Below, piece by piece: positions 53,162 to 61,461 of a stretch of 64,000 bases of DNA. The notes beneath the pieces are model-generated. The model had not been told where the DNA came from. It saw only the letters and a list, made by a program, of their open reading frames with translations, and searched no databases. Where the stretch lies: assembly GCA_964418745.1 (NCBI GenBank), contig CAYQMX010000003.1, forward strand, positions 62,001-126,000, read 5' to 3'. The translations under genes and the position numbers were made by a program. The DNA comes from Scleromatobacter sp964418745. GTDB taxonomy: Bacteria; Pseudomonadota; Gammaproteobacteria; Burkholderiales; Burkholderiaceae_C. Positions within the stretch are counted from its first letter, which is position 1. Each line of letters begins with the position of its first letter.

Positions 53162-53511
53162 CGATAGCTCCGTTAATTGTTCGGCGCACCGGGCATTCGG
53201 GAAGGGTGTGATGCGCGTCGGGACACAGGTGAACGGCTGCTCCGTTCCCTAACACCCCATATCGGAGTCTGCCTACTCGACTTGAGTCAGGAATTCTGAA
53301 AAGAACCGGTAGGGCGGTCTAGTTGTGAGCTTTGGCGTCATTAATTCGCAAATCCCGGGCCGGCAGGGCGATCTCCCCACGCCGCGTCGCCGACGCGGCC
53401 GGACCGCACCCGGAGCGGGCGACCCCGGGGACGACCAGGCGTGCGCCGGGCCTGGCGCGGGGCGTCGGGCGGGGGGACCGGCACCTCCCGGTGCGGTCCC
53501 CGGCGGGCCTG
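53162..53511. other. Porin upstream region, 350 bases without a gene
   Basis: No coding frame is convincing. The first 120 bases should hold the porin promoter and leader; I see no clear -35/-10 pair. The segment 53280-53350 is A/T-richer than its surroundings, and 53395-53510 is a C/G-rich stretch with several short inverted repeats (GGCCGGAC-like) next to the stop of the AI-2E-type gene. Confidence 0.5.
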
Positions 53512-54525
53512 TCAGATCAGCCGGGCGTCCAGCAGCTCGCTCTTGAGGTAGGCGTACCAGATCGGCGCCGCCACCAGGCCGGGGATGCCGAACAGCGCCT
53601 CCATCACCATCATGGCGATCAGCAGCTCCCAGATCTGCGACTTGATGCGCGAGCCGACGATGCGCGCCCCCAGGAAGTACTCGAGCTTGTGGATCACCAC
53701 CAGGAACACGAGCGAGGCCACGGCCACCGCCGGCGAGTGGGCCAGGCTGACGACGACGACGATGGTGTTGGAGGTCAGGTTGCCGATGATGGGCAGCAGG
53801 CCGACGATGAAGGTGATCGCGATCATCGTCTTGGTCAGCGGCAGGTGGATGCCGAACAGGTGCAGCACGATCAGCAGGTAGATCGCCGTGAAGGTGGTGT
53901 TGAGCAGCGAGATCCACAGCTGCGACAGCGCCACGCGGCGGAACGCCGTGGCGAAGCGGGCTGAACGTTCGGTCAGCGCCACGGCCAGCGGGCCGGCGGC
54001 GACGTGCGGCTCGCCGGTGTGCAGCGACAGCACCACGCCGATCACCAGCGCGATCAGGGTCTCGGCGACGGTCACCAGCGTGTGGGCACCCATCGTCTGC
54101 AGCTCGGCGACGTGGGTGCGCAGCCATTCGAGGGCCGACTGCTGGAGCCCGGCGATGTCGTCGGGCAGGTAGGCGCCCAGGAAGGGCGGGATGCCGGCGC
54201 GCACCCGGTCGAGGATGTCGGAGACCTTGTCCAGCAGCCGGGGCAGGTTCTCGATGTCGGCGTGGAAGAACGAGATCAGGCCGAACACGGCACCGGCCAG
54301 CACGCCGATCACCAGGGCCCCGAAGGCGACCAGCACGATCGTCTTGCCCCAGCGGGTGGAGAACTTGCGTTCGGCGAACGGGGTGACGTAGCGCAGCAGC
54401 TCGTGCACCAGCAGCCCGAACAGCAACGGCACCAGCAGGTGCAGCAGCAGCACCGCGACCAGCGCGAGCCCGGCAAGGAGGTAGGAGGCCATCCGGATGG
54501 CCTGGTCGCGCGTGGTGGCGTTCAT
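53512..54525 (-). CDS. AI-2E family transporter (PerM/YdgG/YhhT family)
   Basis: A 337-residue membrane protein with about seven or eight helices. MASYLLAGLALVAVLLLHLL opens, a periplasmic/cytosolic amphipathic region lies at 90-150, and the conserved GIHLPLTKTMIAITFIVGLL then PIIGNLTSNTIVVVVSLAHS and FLVVIHKLEYFLGARIVGS follow. The family includes the E. coli autoinducer-2 exporter TqsA, sodium/proton antiporters and uncharacterised permeases, so the substrate is open. It is the last gene on this strand after the Liv cluster, 46 bases downstream of livF, and may be cotranscribed. Confidence 0.88.
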   Translation of the reverse strand: MNATTRDQAIRMASYLLAGLALVAVLLLHLLVPLLFGLLVHELLRYVTPFAERKFSTRWGKTIVLVAFGALVIGVLAGAVFGLISFFHADIENLPRLLDKVSDILDRVRAGIPPFLGAYLPDDIAGLQQSALEWLRTHVAELQTMGAHTLVTVAETLIALVIGVVLSLHTGEPHVAAGPLAVALTERSARFATAFRRVALSQLWISLLNTTFTAIYLLIVLHLFGIHLPLTKTMIAITFIVGLLPIIGNLTSNTIVVVVSLAHSPAVAVASLVFLVVIHKLEYFLGARIVGSRIKSQIWELLIAMMVMEALFGIPGLVAAPIWYAYLKSELLDARLI

Positions 54526-54571
54526 GGGTGGGGTTCGGGTGGTTCGACGGCGCGGCGCGGGTTGCCGCAGA

Positions 54572-55306
54572 TCAGGCCTTGGCCTTGCCGAGGTAGGTTT
54601 CTATGACCCGCGGGTCGGCCGCGAGTTCCGAGGCGGGACCGGACAGCGCGATGGCGCCGGTCTCGAGGACGTAGGCGTGGTCGGCCACCGCCATCGCCGC
54701 GCGGGCGTTCTGCTCGATCAGCAGGATGGTGGTGCCGCTCTCGCGCAGGCGCTCGATGATGCGGAAGATCTCCTTGACCACCAGCGGCGCCAGGCCCAGG
54801 CTGGGCTCGTCGAGCATCAGCAGGCGCGGCGACCCCATCAGTGCGCGGCCGATGGCCAGCATCTGGCGCTCGCCGCCGGACAGCGTGCCGGCCGCCTGCG
54901 CGTGGCGCTCGCGCAGGCGCGGGAACAGCGCGTAGATGGCGTCCAGCCGCGCCGCCTGCTCGGCGCGCGGGGCACGGCGCAGGCGGTAGCCGCCCAGCAG
55001 CAGGTTGTCCGCCACGGGCAGGGTGCCGAACAGCGCACGCGTCTCGGGCACCAGCGCGATGCCGAGCTGCACCCGCTGCTCCAGCGACAGCCGCTGCACC
55101 GGCTGGCCGTCGAACAGCAGCTCGCCGCGAGCGGGCAGCACGCCCATCAGCGCATTGAGCAGCGTGCTCTTGCCGGCGCCGTTGGGCCCGACGACGGCGA
55201 CGACGCTGCCGGCCGCGGCCTCGATGGCGACGCCCGAGAGCACCTCGGCGCGGCCGTAGCCGGCGTGCAGGTCGCGCACCTGGAGCAGCGGCGTGGTCGC
55301 GGCCAT
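54572..55306 (-). CDS. livF: Branched-chain amino acid-type ABC transporter ATPase LivF
   Basis: A 244-residue ABC ATPase. Walker A GPNGAGKSTLLNAL, Q-loop region VPETRALFGTLPVADNLLLG, signature LSGGERQMLAIGRALMG, Walker B LLMLDEPSLGLAPLVV and the His switch ILLIEQNARAAM are intact. LPVADNLLLG and the length identify LivF rather than LivG. The ATG overlaps the stop of the LivM-LivG fusion by one base (TGATG). Confidence 0.92.
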   Translation of the reverse strand: MAATTPLLQVRDLHAGYGRAEVLSGVAIEAAAGSVVAVVGPNGAGKSTLLNALMGVLPARGELLFDGQPVQRLSLEQRVQLGIALVPETRALFGTLPVADNLLLGGYRLRRAPRAEQAARLDAIYALFPRLRERHAQAAGTLSGGERQMLAIGRALMGSPRLLMLDEPSLGLAPLVVKEIFRIIERLRESGTTILLIEQNARAAMAVADHAYVLETGAIALSGPASELAADPRVIETYLGKAKA

Positions 55307-57108
55307 CAGTGCTCCACCCCGAGGTAGGCGGCGCGCACCGCGGGATCCTCGCGCACTGCCGCGGGCGTGCCCTCGGTCAGTTTGGTGCCGAATTCCACCA
55401 CCACGATGCGGTCGGTCAGCGTCATCACGAAGTCCATGTCGTGCTCCACCAGCAGCAGGCTCATGCCCTCGCCGCGCAGTTGCGACAGCACCTCGCCGAG
55501 CGCCTGCTTTTCCTTGAGGCGCAGGCCGGCGGCCGGCTCGTCCAGCAGCAGCAGCGCGGGGTCGGTGCACAGCGCACGGGCGATCTCCATCAGGCGCTGC
55601 TGGCCCAGCGCGAGGTTGCCCGCGGGCTCGTCGGCCAGTGCCGCCATGCCGATGCGCTCCAGCTGCTTCCAGGCCTCGGCGAGCAGGCGGCGCTCGTCGT
55701 GGCGATCCAGGCGCAGCATCGCGCGCAGCACGCCCGCGCTGCCGCGACGGTGCGCGCCGAGGGCCACGTTCTCCAGCACGCTCATGTCGGGGATCATGCG
55801 CACGTGCTGGAAGGTGCGCGACATGCCGAGGCGGGCGATCGCCCGCGAGCTGCGGCCGCTGACGCGGGCGCCGCGGTAGTCCACCTGCCCGCCGGACAGC
55901 GGCAGCACGCCGGTGATCAGGTTGAACAGGGTGGACTTGCCGGCGCCGTTGGGCCCGATCAGGCCGACGATCTCGCCGGCGCGCACCTCGAAGCTGACGT
56001 CGTTGACGGCCACCAGGCCGCCGAACTGCTTGCGCGCCTGGCGCACGGCCAGCACCGTCTCGCCGTGCGCGGGTGGCGCGGCCCGCGGCAGGGGCGGCGC
56101 GTCGGCCCAGGCCGCCGGATCGTGCCGGCGCACCGGCAGCCGCCGCGTGACCAGCGACCACAGGCCTTGCGGCGTGACCTGCAGCACCAGGATCAGCACC
56201 ATGCCGAAGACGACCAGTTCCACCGGGCCGCTGGTGCCCAGCAACGCCGGCAGCCAGTCCTGCAGCCGGTCCTCGGCCACCTTGACCGACGCGGCGCCCA
56301 CGAACGCCCCGCCCACCAGCCCGACGCCGCCCAGCACGGCCATGAACAGGTACTCGATGCCCATCTGCAGGCCGAACGGCGACGGATTGACCGAGCGCTG
56401 GTAGTGCGCGAACAGCCACCCCGACAGCGAGGCGTAGAGCGCGGCGACCACGAACGCCAGCACCTTGTAGCGCAGCGTGGCGATGCCCATCGCCTCGGCC
56501 ATCAGGGTGCCGCCCTTGAGCGCGCGCAGCGCGCGGCCGGGGCGCGAGTCGAGCAGGTGGCGCAGCGCGAGCGCGCCCAGCAGCGCGACGATCCAGATCA
56601 GGTAGTACGACGAGCGCCCGGTGCGCAGCTCGAAGCCGCCCACGCGGACCGGCGGGATGCCTTGCAGGCCGTCGAACTTGCCCAGGAACTCCAGGTTGCC
56701 CACCAGGAAGAACAGCGCCAGGCCCCAGGCGATGGTGGCCAGTGGCAGGTAGTGGCCCGACATGCGCAGCGTCACCCCGGCCAGCACCAGCGCCACGGCC
56801 AGCGTCAGCACCAGGCCGCAGGCCAGGCCCAGCCACGGCGAGGCGCCGTGCGCGGTGGTGACATAGGCGGACGCATAGGCGCCCAGGCCGACGAAGGCCG
56901 CCTGCCCGAACGAGGTGAGGCCGGCGACGCCGGTGAGCAGCACCAGGCCCAGCACCACCATCGCGTACAGGCCGATGTAGTCCAGCTGCGTGATCCAGAA
57001 CTCGGGCACCGGCAGCAGCGGCAGCGCCAGCAGCAGCGCGACGCCGGCCGCGCCGGCGACCTTCAGGGGCGAGATCCTGTTCACGGCCGGCTCACTCGTC
57101 GTCGTCAT
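55306..57108 (-). CDS. Fused LivM permease-LivG ATPase
   Basis: A 600-residue fusion. Residues 1-325 are a LivM permease with about nine helices and the family motif TGVAGLTSFGQAAFVGLGAY, then AMGIATLRYKVLAFVVAALY. After a Pro/Ala-rich linker (325-350), residues 352-600 are a LivG ATPase: Walker A GPNGAGKSTLFNLITG, RTFQHVRMIPDMSVLENVAL, a signature variant NLALGQQRLMEIARAL (LALGQ in place of LSGGQ), Walker B LLLLDEPAAGL and LLVEHDMDFVM. Such fusions occur in some proteobacteria. The periplasmic binding protein is absent, so the imported compound (branched-chain amino acid, urea, aromatic acid or similar) is unknown. Overlaps livH by 17 bases. Confidence 0.9.
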   Translation of the reverse strand: MTTTSEPAVNRISPLKVAGAAGVALLLALPLLPVPEFWITQLDYIGLYAMVVLGLVLLTGVAGLTSFGQAAFVGLGAYASAYVTTAHGASPWLGLACGLVLTLAVALVLAGVTLRMSGHYLPLATIAWGLALFFLVGNLEFLGKFDGLQGIPPVRVGGFELRTGRSSYYLIWIVALLGALALRHLLDSRPGRALRALKGGTLMAEAMGIATLRYKVLAFVVAALYASLSGWLFAHYQRSVNPSPFGLQMGIEYLFMAVLGGVGLVGGAFVGAASVKVAEDRLQDWLPALLGTSGPVELVVFGMVLILVLQVTPQGLWSLVTRRLPVRRHDPAAWADAPPLPRAAPPAHGETVLAVRQARKQFGGLVAVNDVSFEVRAGEIVGLIGPNGAGKSTLFNLITGVLPLSGGQVDYRGARVSGRSSRAIARLGMSRTFQHVRMIPDMSVLENVALGAHRRGSAGVLRAMLRLDRHDERRLLAEAWKQLERIGMAALADEPAGNLALGQQRLMEIARALCTDPALLLLDEPAAGLRLKEKQALGEVLSQLRGEGMSLLLVEHDMDFVMTLTDRIVVVEFGTKLTEGTPAAVREDPAVRAAYLGVEH

Positions 57109-58132
57109 GGTGGCGGTCGGTAAGCGAGCGCAGCAGCAGCACCGGGATGATCGCGGTGAACACGATCACGTCCTTGTAGGCGCTGGCCCAGAACGAGCTG
57201 AACGAATCCAGCAGGCCCACCAGCAGCGCGCCGGCAACCGCCAGCGGGTAGCTCGCGAGGCCGCCGAAGATCGCGGCGACGAAGCCTTTCAGGCCGATCA
57301 GGAAGCCGCCGTCGTAGATCATCGTGGTGGTCGGGCCGATCAGCAGGCCCGACAGCGCGCCGATGAACGCCGCCATCGAGAACGCGCTGCGCCCGGCGTG
57401 CTCGGTGGACACGCCCATCAACCGCGCGCCCAGCCGGTTGACGGCGGTCGCGCGCAGCGCCTTGCCGGCCAGGGTGCGGGCGAAGAACAGGTACAGGGCG
57501 CCCATCAGCAGCGCCGAGGCGGCCACCGTGACGACGGTCTGGCCCGAGACGGTCACCGCGCCGGCCGAGAAGCTCGCGTCCCAGAACGGCGGGGTGCGGT
57601 AGCCCTCGGCGCCGAAGAAGACCAGCCCCAGTCCGACCAGCGTGAAGTGCACGCCGACCGAGACGATCAGCAGCAGCAGCACCGAGGTGTCGGCCAGCGG
57701 CTGGTAGGCCAGGCGGTAGACCAGCGGGCCGATGGCCGTCACGAGCACCAGCGTCAACGCGCCCTGCAGCAGCAGCGGCCACGCATGGTGGGCCGCGACG
57801 ACGGTGACTGCCGCGGCGGCGACGGGCAGCGTGCACAGGCGCGCGATCTCGCGCCCCGTGGCCGACCAGGCGCGGCGGCTGCGCAGGCCGTCCCACGCCT
57901 CGCGCAGCACGGTCAGGGCGGCCAGCAGCAGCGCCAGCCAGACGGTGCCGGGCACGCGCCCGAGCTGCAGCATGGCCAGCGTGAGCGCGCTGTAGGCGAC
58001 GAACTCGCCCTGCGGGATCAGGATGACGCGCGTGACCGCGAACACCAGCACGATGGCCATCCCGAGCAAGGCATACACGGCGCCGTTGCCGATGCCGTCC
58101 AGCAGCAGCACGGCGGCGATCGTCGAATCCAT
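57092..58132 (-). CDS. LivH-type permease
   Basis: A 346-residue inner-membrane permease with eight to ten helices. The first region reads AAVLLLDGIGNGAVYALLGM, followed by VTRVILIPQGEFVAYSALTL, the conserved LivH block. The loop RATAVNRLGARLMGVSTEHA is the ATPase-coupling region, then TTMIYDGGFLIGLKGFVAAI. LivH proteins are usually about 300 residues; the extra length is an insertion near residues 65-105. First gene of the importer cluster livH-livMG-livF. ATG at 58132 is used; a start 38 codons upstream has no conserved sequence. No livK/J binding-protein gene precedes it in the window. Confidence 0.9.
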   Translation of the reverse strand: MDSTIAAVLLLDGIGNGAVYALLGMAIVLVFAVTRVILIPQGEFVAYSALTLAMLQLGRVPGTVWLALLLAALTVLREAWDGLRSRRAWSATGREIARLCTLPVAAAAVTVVAAHHAWPLLLQGALTLVLVTAIGPLVYRLAYQPLADTSVLLLLIVSVGVHFTLVGLGLVFFGAEGYRTPPFWDASFSAGAVTVSGQTVVTVAASALLMGALYLFFARTLAGKALRATAVNRLGARLMGVSTEHAGRSAFSMAAFIGALSGLLIGPTTTMIYDGGFLIGLKGFVAAIFGGLASYPLAVAGALLVGLLDSFSSFWASAYKDVIVFTAIIPVLLLRSLTDRHHDDDE

Positions 58133-58302
58133 CCCGTCCTTTCGGTTGTCGTCATCGCGCCCCGGCCCGCGGCGAGGCGTTGTCCAGACTCCGAATTTAC
58201 CTTGCCCGGGCGCCGGTACCGGCCGCGCCCCCGCCGGCAGGCGCATGCCTTGCCGTGAACGGGCATCGCGCGGCGCGTCGCCGCGTTGCGGAGCGCGCCA
58301 TC

Positions 58303-58683
58303 ATGCACACCCCCTCGGGCACCGTCACCGTCTGGCAATCGGGCCGGCTCGCGCCGCACCTGGCGCCGCGCCGCCTCGCGTTGCGCCGCGACCAGGCGCT
58401 CGGCGCCGGCCTGCTGCTGGTGGCGGCCGTGGTGCTGGCGCTGTACGTCGCGGTGCTGGAGCGCGACGTCGCGCGCGGAGAACTGCTGCACGAGATGCAG
58501 CGCGGGCGCGCGGTGGCCGAGGCGCGCTGCGAGGCGGACCGGCCGGCGCTCACGCGCGGCGGCTGCATCGCGCTGTTCAACGGCGACGAGGTCGCGGCGT
58601 CGCCGCCCGACGCCGTCCCGGCGTACATGCAGGAGAACGCGGCGCGCTCGGCGACGGTGTCGTTGCTGGCCACGGCGCGCTGA
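58303..58683 (+). CDS. Small single-span membrane protein of unknown function
   Basis: A 126-residue protein. A basic N-terminus (LAPRRLALRRDQALG) is followed by one transmembrane segment AGLLLVAAVVLALYVAVLE (about 35-53), then a hydrophilic domain of about 70 residues with two Cys (ARCEADRPALTRGGCIALF) that could form a disulfide if periplasmic. The positive-inside rule predicts the C-terminal domain in the periplasm. The ATG at 58303 is the best start. It stands alone and converges with the HExxH-type protein gene. I do not recognise the family. Confidence 0.65.
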   Translation: MHTPSGTVTVWQSGRLAPHLAPRRLALRRDQALGAGLLLVAAVVLALYVAVLERDVARGELLHEMQRGRAVAEARCEADRPALTRGGCIALFNGDEVAASPPDAVPAYMQENAARSATVSLLATAR

Positions 58684-58698
58684 GCGGCGCGCCGGCGT

Positions 58699-59406
58699 TC
58701 AGTCGTCGGCCAGCCCGTGCTGCCACATCGCCGCGGCCTGCTCGAGCGGGGTGCCACCGTCGGCGAAGGCCTGCGGCGCGTGCGCCAGGGCGAGCCAGTG
58801 GCGGGTGTCGTGGAAGCCGCGCGGCGTCTCGTCCGCGCGCGCCGCGTCGAACCAGGACAGTACCTGCGCGAACTGCTCGGCGTGATGGGCGTGCGTCCAG
58901 GCCAGGCCGACCAGGTCGGCAAAGGCTTCCTCGCGGCGCGTGATGCGCATCTCGCGGGCGATCGCCTGCAGTTCGGCGGTGGGCTGGCGGGCCTCGATCG
59001 CATCGGGCTGGTCGTCCAGGCCGGCGGGCAGGCTGTCGAACGCGCCGCTGCGATGGCGCTGGCAATGGCCGATCTCGTGGGCGGTCATGGCCTCCAGCGC
59101 GGGCTGCAGCAGCGCCGGTGCGATGGCCTGCAGCGTGGATTCGGCGGCCGGGTTGCCGCGCATGGCGAACACCAGTTTGCAGCGACCGTCCTCCCAGCCC
59201 ATCGCGATGGGCGCGGCGCCGGGCTGCGCCTGCGGGAGCACCACGATGTCGATCGGCATTCCCTGGGCGAGCGCCCAGGCCAGCGGCGGCGTGGCGCCGG
59301 CGAGCCAGCGGCGTTCGGTGTCGGTGAGGTCGGCGGCCGCGGGTGCGCCGATGGACGGCAGCAACAGGGCGGCGGACGCGAGGACGGCGGCGGTTCTGGC
59401 GGCCAC
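58699..59406 (-). CDS. Exported protein with HEIGH zinc-site motif
   Basis: A 235-residue protein. A GTG at 59406 gives signal peptide VAARTAAVLASAALLLPSIG cut after APAAA. AMTAHEIGHCQRHRSGAFDS near residue 115 is an HExxH-type zinc-binding site, and EEAFADLVGLAWTHAHH about 50 residues on could supply the third ligand (Glu/Asp), as in minimal gluzincin-like peptidases. A proteolytic role is inferred from motifs only. No chaperone or inhibitor gene is adjacent. It lies 28 bases downstream of the small 102-residue gene in the same orientation. Confidence 0.68.
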   Translation of the reverse strand: MAARTAAVLASAALLLPSIGAPAAADLTDTERRWLAGATPPLAWALAQGMPIDIVVLPQAQPGAAPIAMGWEDGRCKLVFAMRGNPAAESTLQAIAPALLQPALEAMTAHEIGHCQRHRSGAFDSLPAGLDDQPDAIEARQPTAELQAIAREMRITRREEAFADLVGLAWTHAHHAEQFAQVLSWFDAARADETPRGFHDTRHWLALAHAPQAFADGGTPLEQAAAMWQHGLADD

Positions 59407-59434
59407 GACGGTGCCCCGGGTGCGCCGCTGCGGC

Positions 59435-59743
59435 CTATTTCTGACGGGCCTGGCGGCACGACGCCAGCGTGCGCTCCAGCAGCGAGCGCGCCTTGTGCGC
59501 CGTCGCGTTGGGTTGCAGCAGGTGGCCGGATTCCTCGAAGAACCGGTTGGACAGCGCGTGCACCACCTGGGGATGGGCACCGCCCTGGCGCTCCAGCAGC
59601 GCCGGGGCGGGCGCGCCGAGCAGGGCCTTGCGCAGCATCTTGGCGTGCACGCGATAGCGCAGCGCGTTCATGGGAACGCGACCGACCTCCATCGCCTGCA
59701 GTTCGCCGGCGAGGTGTTCGATGAAGAGCTGTTTCGAGTCCAT
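59435..59743 (-). CDS. Conserved-looking small cytoplasmic protein
   Basis: A 102-residue protein starting MDSKQLFIEHLAGELQAMEV, with YRVHAKMLRKALLGAPAPAL and SNRFFEESGHLLQPNATAHK. It is predicted all-helical and basic at the C-terminus (ASCRQARQK), with no membrane segment. Codon use is like that of neighbouring genes and the frame is well defined by its stop at 59435. The family is not recognised. It is probably cotranscribed with the exported HEIGH protein gene. Confidence 0.65.
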   Translation of the reverse strand: MDSKQLFIEHLAGELQAMEVGRVPMNALRYRVHAKMLRKALLGAPAPALLERQGGAHPQVVHALSNRFFEESGHLLQPNATAHKARSLLERTLASCRQARQK

Positions 59744-59906
59744 GGCGCAAGCATCGCACCGGCGCTTGCCGGCGGTCGCTCGAACACCGGGCGCAATCGT
59801 GCGTTTTTCCCGATCGGAACGGGAAATCTGGCGCCGGCGCGCTCGCGCGGCCGCCGCGCTGCGACAGCTCGTTACACGGCTTGCGAACGGACAAGCCTGG
59901 CGGCCG

Positions 59907-60812
59907 TCAGTGGCCGCTGCCGCCCGATGCCGGTACCGGTATCGATCCCGCCCCCTGGGGACCCTGGCCGCGCAGCGAACCGCAGCGGCGCGCATAGACC
60001 CAGGTGAACTCGGCGCCGAGCAGGAAGATCTGCGCCGACCAGTACACCCACACCACCATCGCCACCAGCGACGCCGCGGCGCCGAAGGTGGAGGCGACCG
60101 CGCTGCGGCCGATGTACAGCCCGATCGCCATCTTGCCCACGGTGAACAGCAGCGCCGTGACGACGGCGCCGATCCCGACGTCGCGCCATTCGACCCGCAC
60201 GCGCGGCATCAGCTTGTAGATCATCGCGAACGCGACCGTGATGAAGCCGAAGCTGACCAGGAAATCCACCAGTGACGCGAACACGCCCAGGTCGATATAG
60301 CGGCCGAACCATCGCTGCACGGTGGCCAGCAGCGCGCTGGCCAGCAGCGAGACCATCAGCAGGAAGCCGATGCCCAGGATCATGCCCAGCGACAGCAGGC
60401 GCGAGCGCAGCCACTTCAGCACGCCGGGCTCGTGGCGCCGGCGCGGGGCCCGCCAGATGCGGTCCAGCGCATCCTGCAGCTCGCCGAACACCGTGGTCGC
60501 GCCGACGACCAGCGCGCCGACCCCGAACGCGGTGGCCAGCAGGCCGGCGCGCGGCTGGTTGACGCTGGCCAGCAGCGCCTGCACGGCCTGCGCGCCGTCG
60601 GCGCCCATCAGGCCCCGGAGCTGGTTCAGGATCTCGCCGCGGGCGGCCTGCTCGCCGAAGAACAGCCCGGCCACCGAGATCACGATCAACAGCAGCGGCG
60701 CGATCGAGAACATCGTGTAGTAGGCGAGGGCGGCGCCCATGCTGGAGGCGCGGTCCTCGCTCCACGAGGCCATCGTCTCGGTGGCGAGCGACCAGGCGGT
60801 GCGCGGGCTCAT
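59907..60812 (-). CDS. YihY/BrkB-family inner-membrane protein
   Basis: A 301-residue protein with six helices. The conserved start region reads RASSMGAALAYYTMFSIAPL, then a cytoplasmic/periplasmic stretch, GVGALVVGATTVFGELQDAL, and the late conserved block YKLMPRVRVEWRDVGIGAVV and STFGAAASLVAMVVWVYWSA. The family was once thought to be ribonuclease BN but is a predicted transporter or envelope protein of unknown function. ATG at 60812 begins the conserved sequence. A terminator-like hairpin lies upstream at 60838, so it probably has its own promoter or relies on read-through. Confidence 0.9.
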   Translation of the reverse strand: MSPRTAWSLATETMASWSEDRASSMGAALAYYTMFSIAPLLLIVISVAGLFFGEQAARGEILNQLRGLMGADGAQAVQALLASVNQPRAGLLATAFGVGALVVGATTVFGELQDALDRIWRAPRRRHEPGVLKWLRSRLLSLGMILGIGFLLMVSLLASALLATVQRWFGRYIDLGVFASLVDFLVSFGFITVAFAMIYKLMPRVRVEWRDVGIGAVVTALLFTVGKMAIGLYIGRSAVASTFGAAASLVAMVVWVYWSAQIFLLGAEFTWVYARRCGSLRGQGPQGAGSIPVPASGGSGH

Positions 60813-60837
60813 CACGACACGGAACCTCCACACGACG

Positions 60838-60861
60838 AGCGCCCGCACGAGGGCGGGCGCT
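60838..60861 (-). terminator. Hairpin between the DUF2383-type and brkB-like genes
   Basis: The stem AGCGCCCGC/GCGGGCGCT (9 bp) encloses a 6-base loop. There is no T-run on the minus strand, so it may attenuate rather than end transcription from the gene at 60904. Confidence 0.5.
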
Positions 60862-60903
60862 GCCGGCGCGGACGGCCGCCGGCCGTCCGCGGGAGGGCGG
60901 GGC

Positions 60904-61359
60904 TCAGGTCGCGGTCGCGCGCGCCTGGTCGCGCAGGGCGCGCACCTGCGCGTGGTTGCGCTTGACACCCTCGTACTGGTGCTCGATCAGCATGCGCACG
61001 TCGTCCGGCAGCGCCTCGTCCAGCGCGTCGCGATAGCGCTCCAGCGCCGAGTCCTCGCCCTTCTCGCAGGCCTCCAGCAGCGACTTGTCGCTGTAGCCCG
61101 AGAGCGTGCCCAGCAGCGAGACCCAGCCGCGATGCAGGGCGCCGCTGGCGCTGCCGCCGGTCTCCGGATCGCCGCCGAGCTGCAGCACCTTCGCGCGCAG
61201 GTCGGCGCAGGCCTGCTTGCACTCGTTGGCGCGGTTGGCGAACAAGGTCTTCAGGTCGTCCGAATGCACGTGCTCGGCCACGTTGCGGAAGCCGCGCTCG
61301 CCGTCGTTGCAGGTCTCGATGAGCGTGTTGAGGACGTCGATGGAGTCTTGGTTGTCCAT
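60904..61359 (-). CDS. PA2169-family four-helix-bundle protein (DUF2383)
   Basis: A 151-residue soluble protein starting MDNQDSIDVLNTLIETCNDG. Its four long amphipathic helices match the ferritin-like DUF2383/PA2169 family; HVHSDDLKTLFANRANECKQ and EDSALERYRDALDEALPDDV are the conserved blocks. The structural family is ferritin-like, but the classical di-iron EExxH pair is not evident, so iron binding is doubtful. Homologues are induced under stress in some bacteria. It lies downstream of the phospholipase D-type gene in the same orientation with 102 bases between. Confidence 0.85.
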   Translation of the reverse strand: MDNQDSIDVLNTLIETCNDGERGFRNVAEHVHSDDLKTLFANRANECKQACADLRAKVLQLGGDPETGGSASGALHRGWVSLLGTLSGYSDKSLLEACEKGEDSALERYRDALDEALPDDVRMLIEHQYEGVKRNHAQVRALRDQARATAT

Positions 61360-61461
61360 GGGGAGGGCCTTTCAGGTTGCCAGTGAAGTGAGTCTTGAAC
61401 GGCAGGTCGTGTGCCCGTGGGCCGGCCCGCGGCGCGTCGGCAAGTCCTGCTGGTCGGTGCA

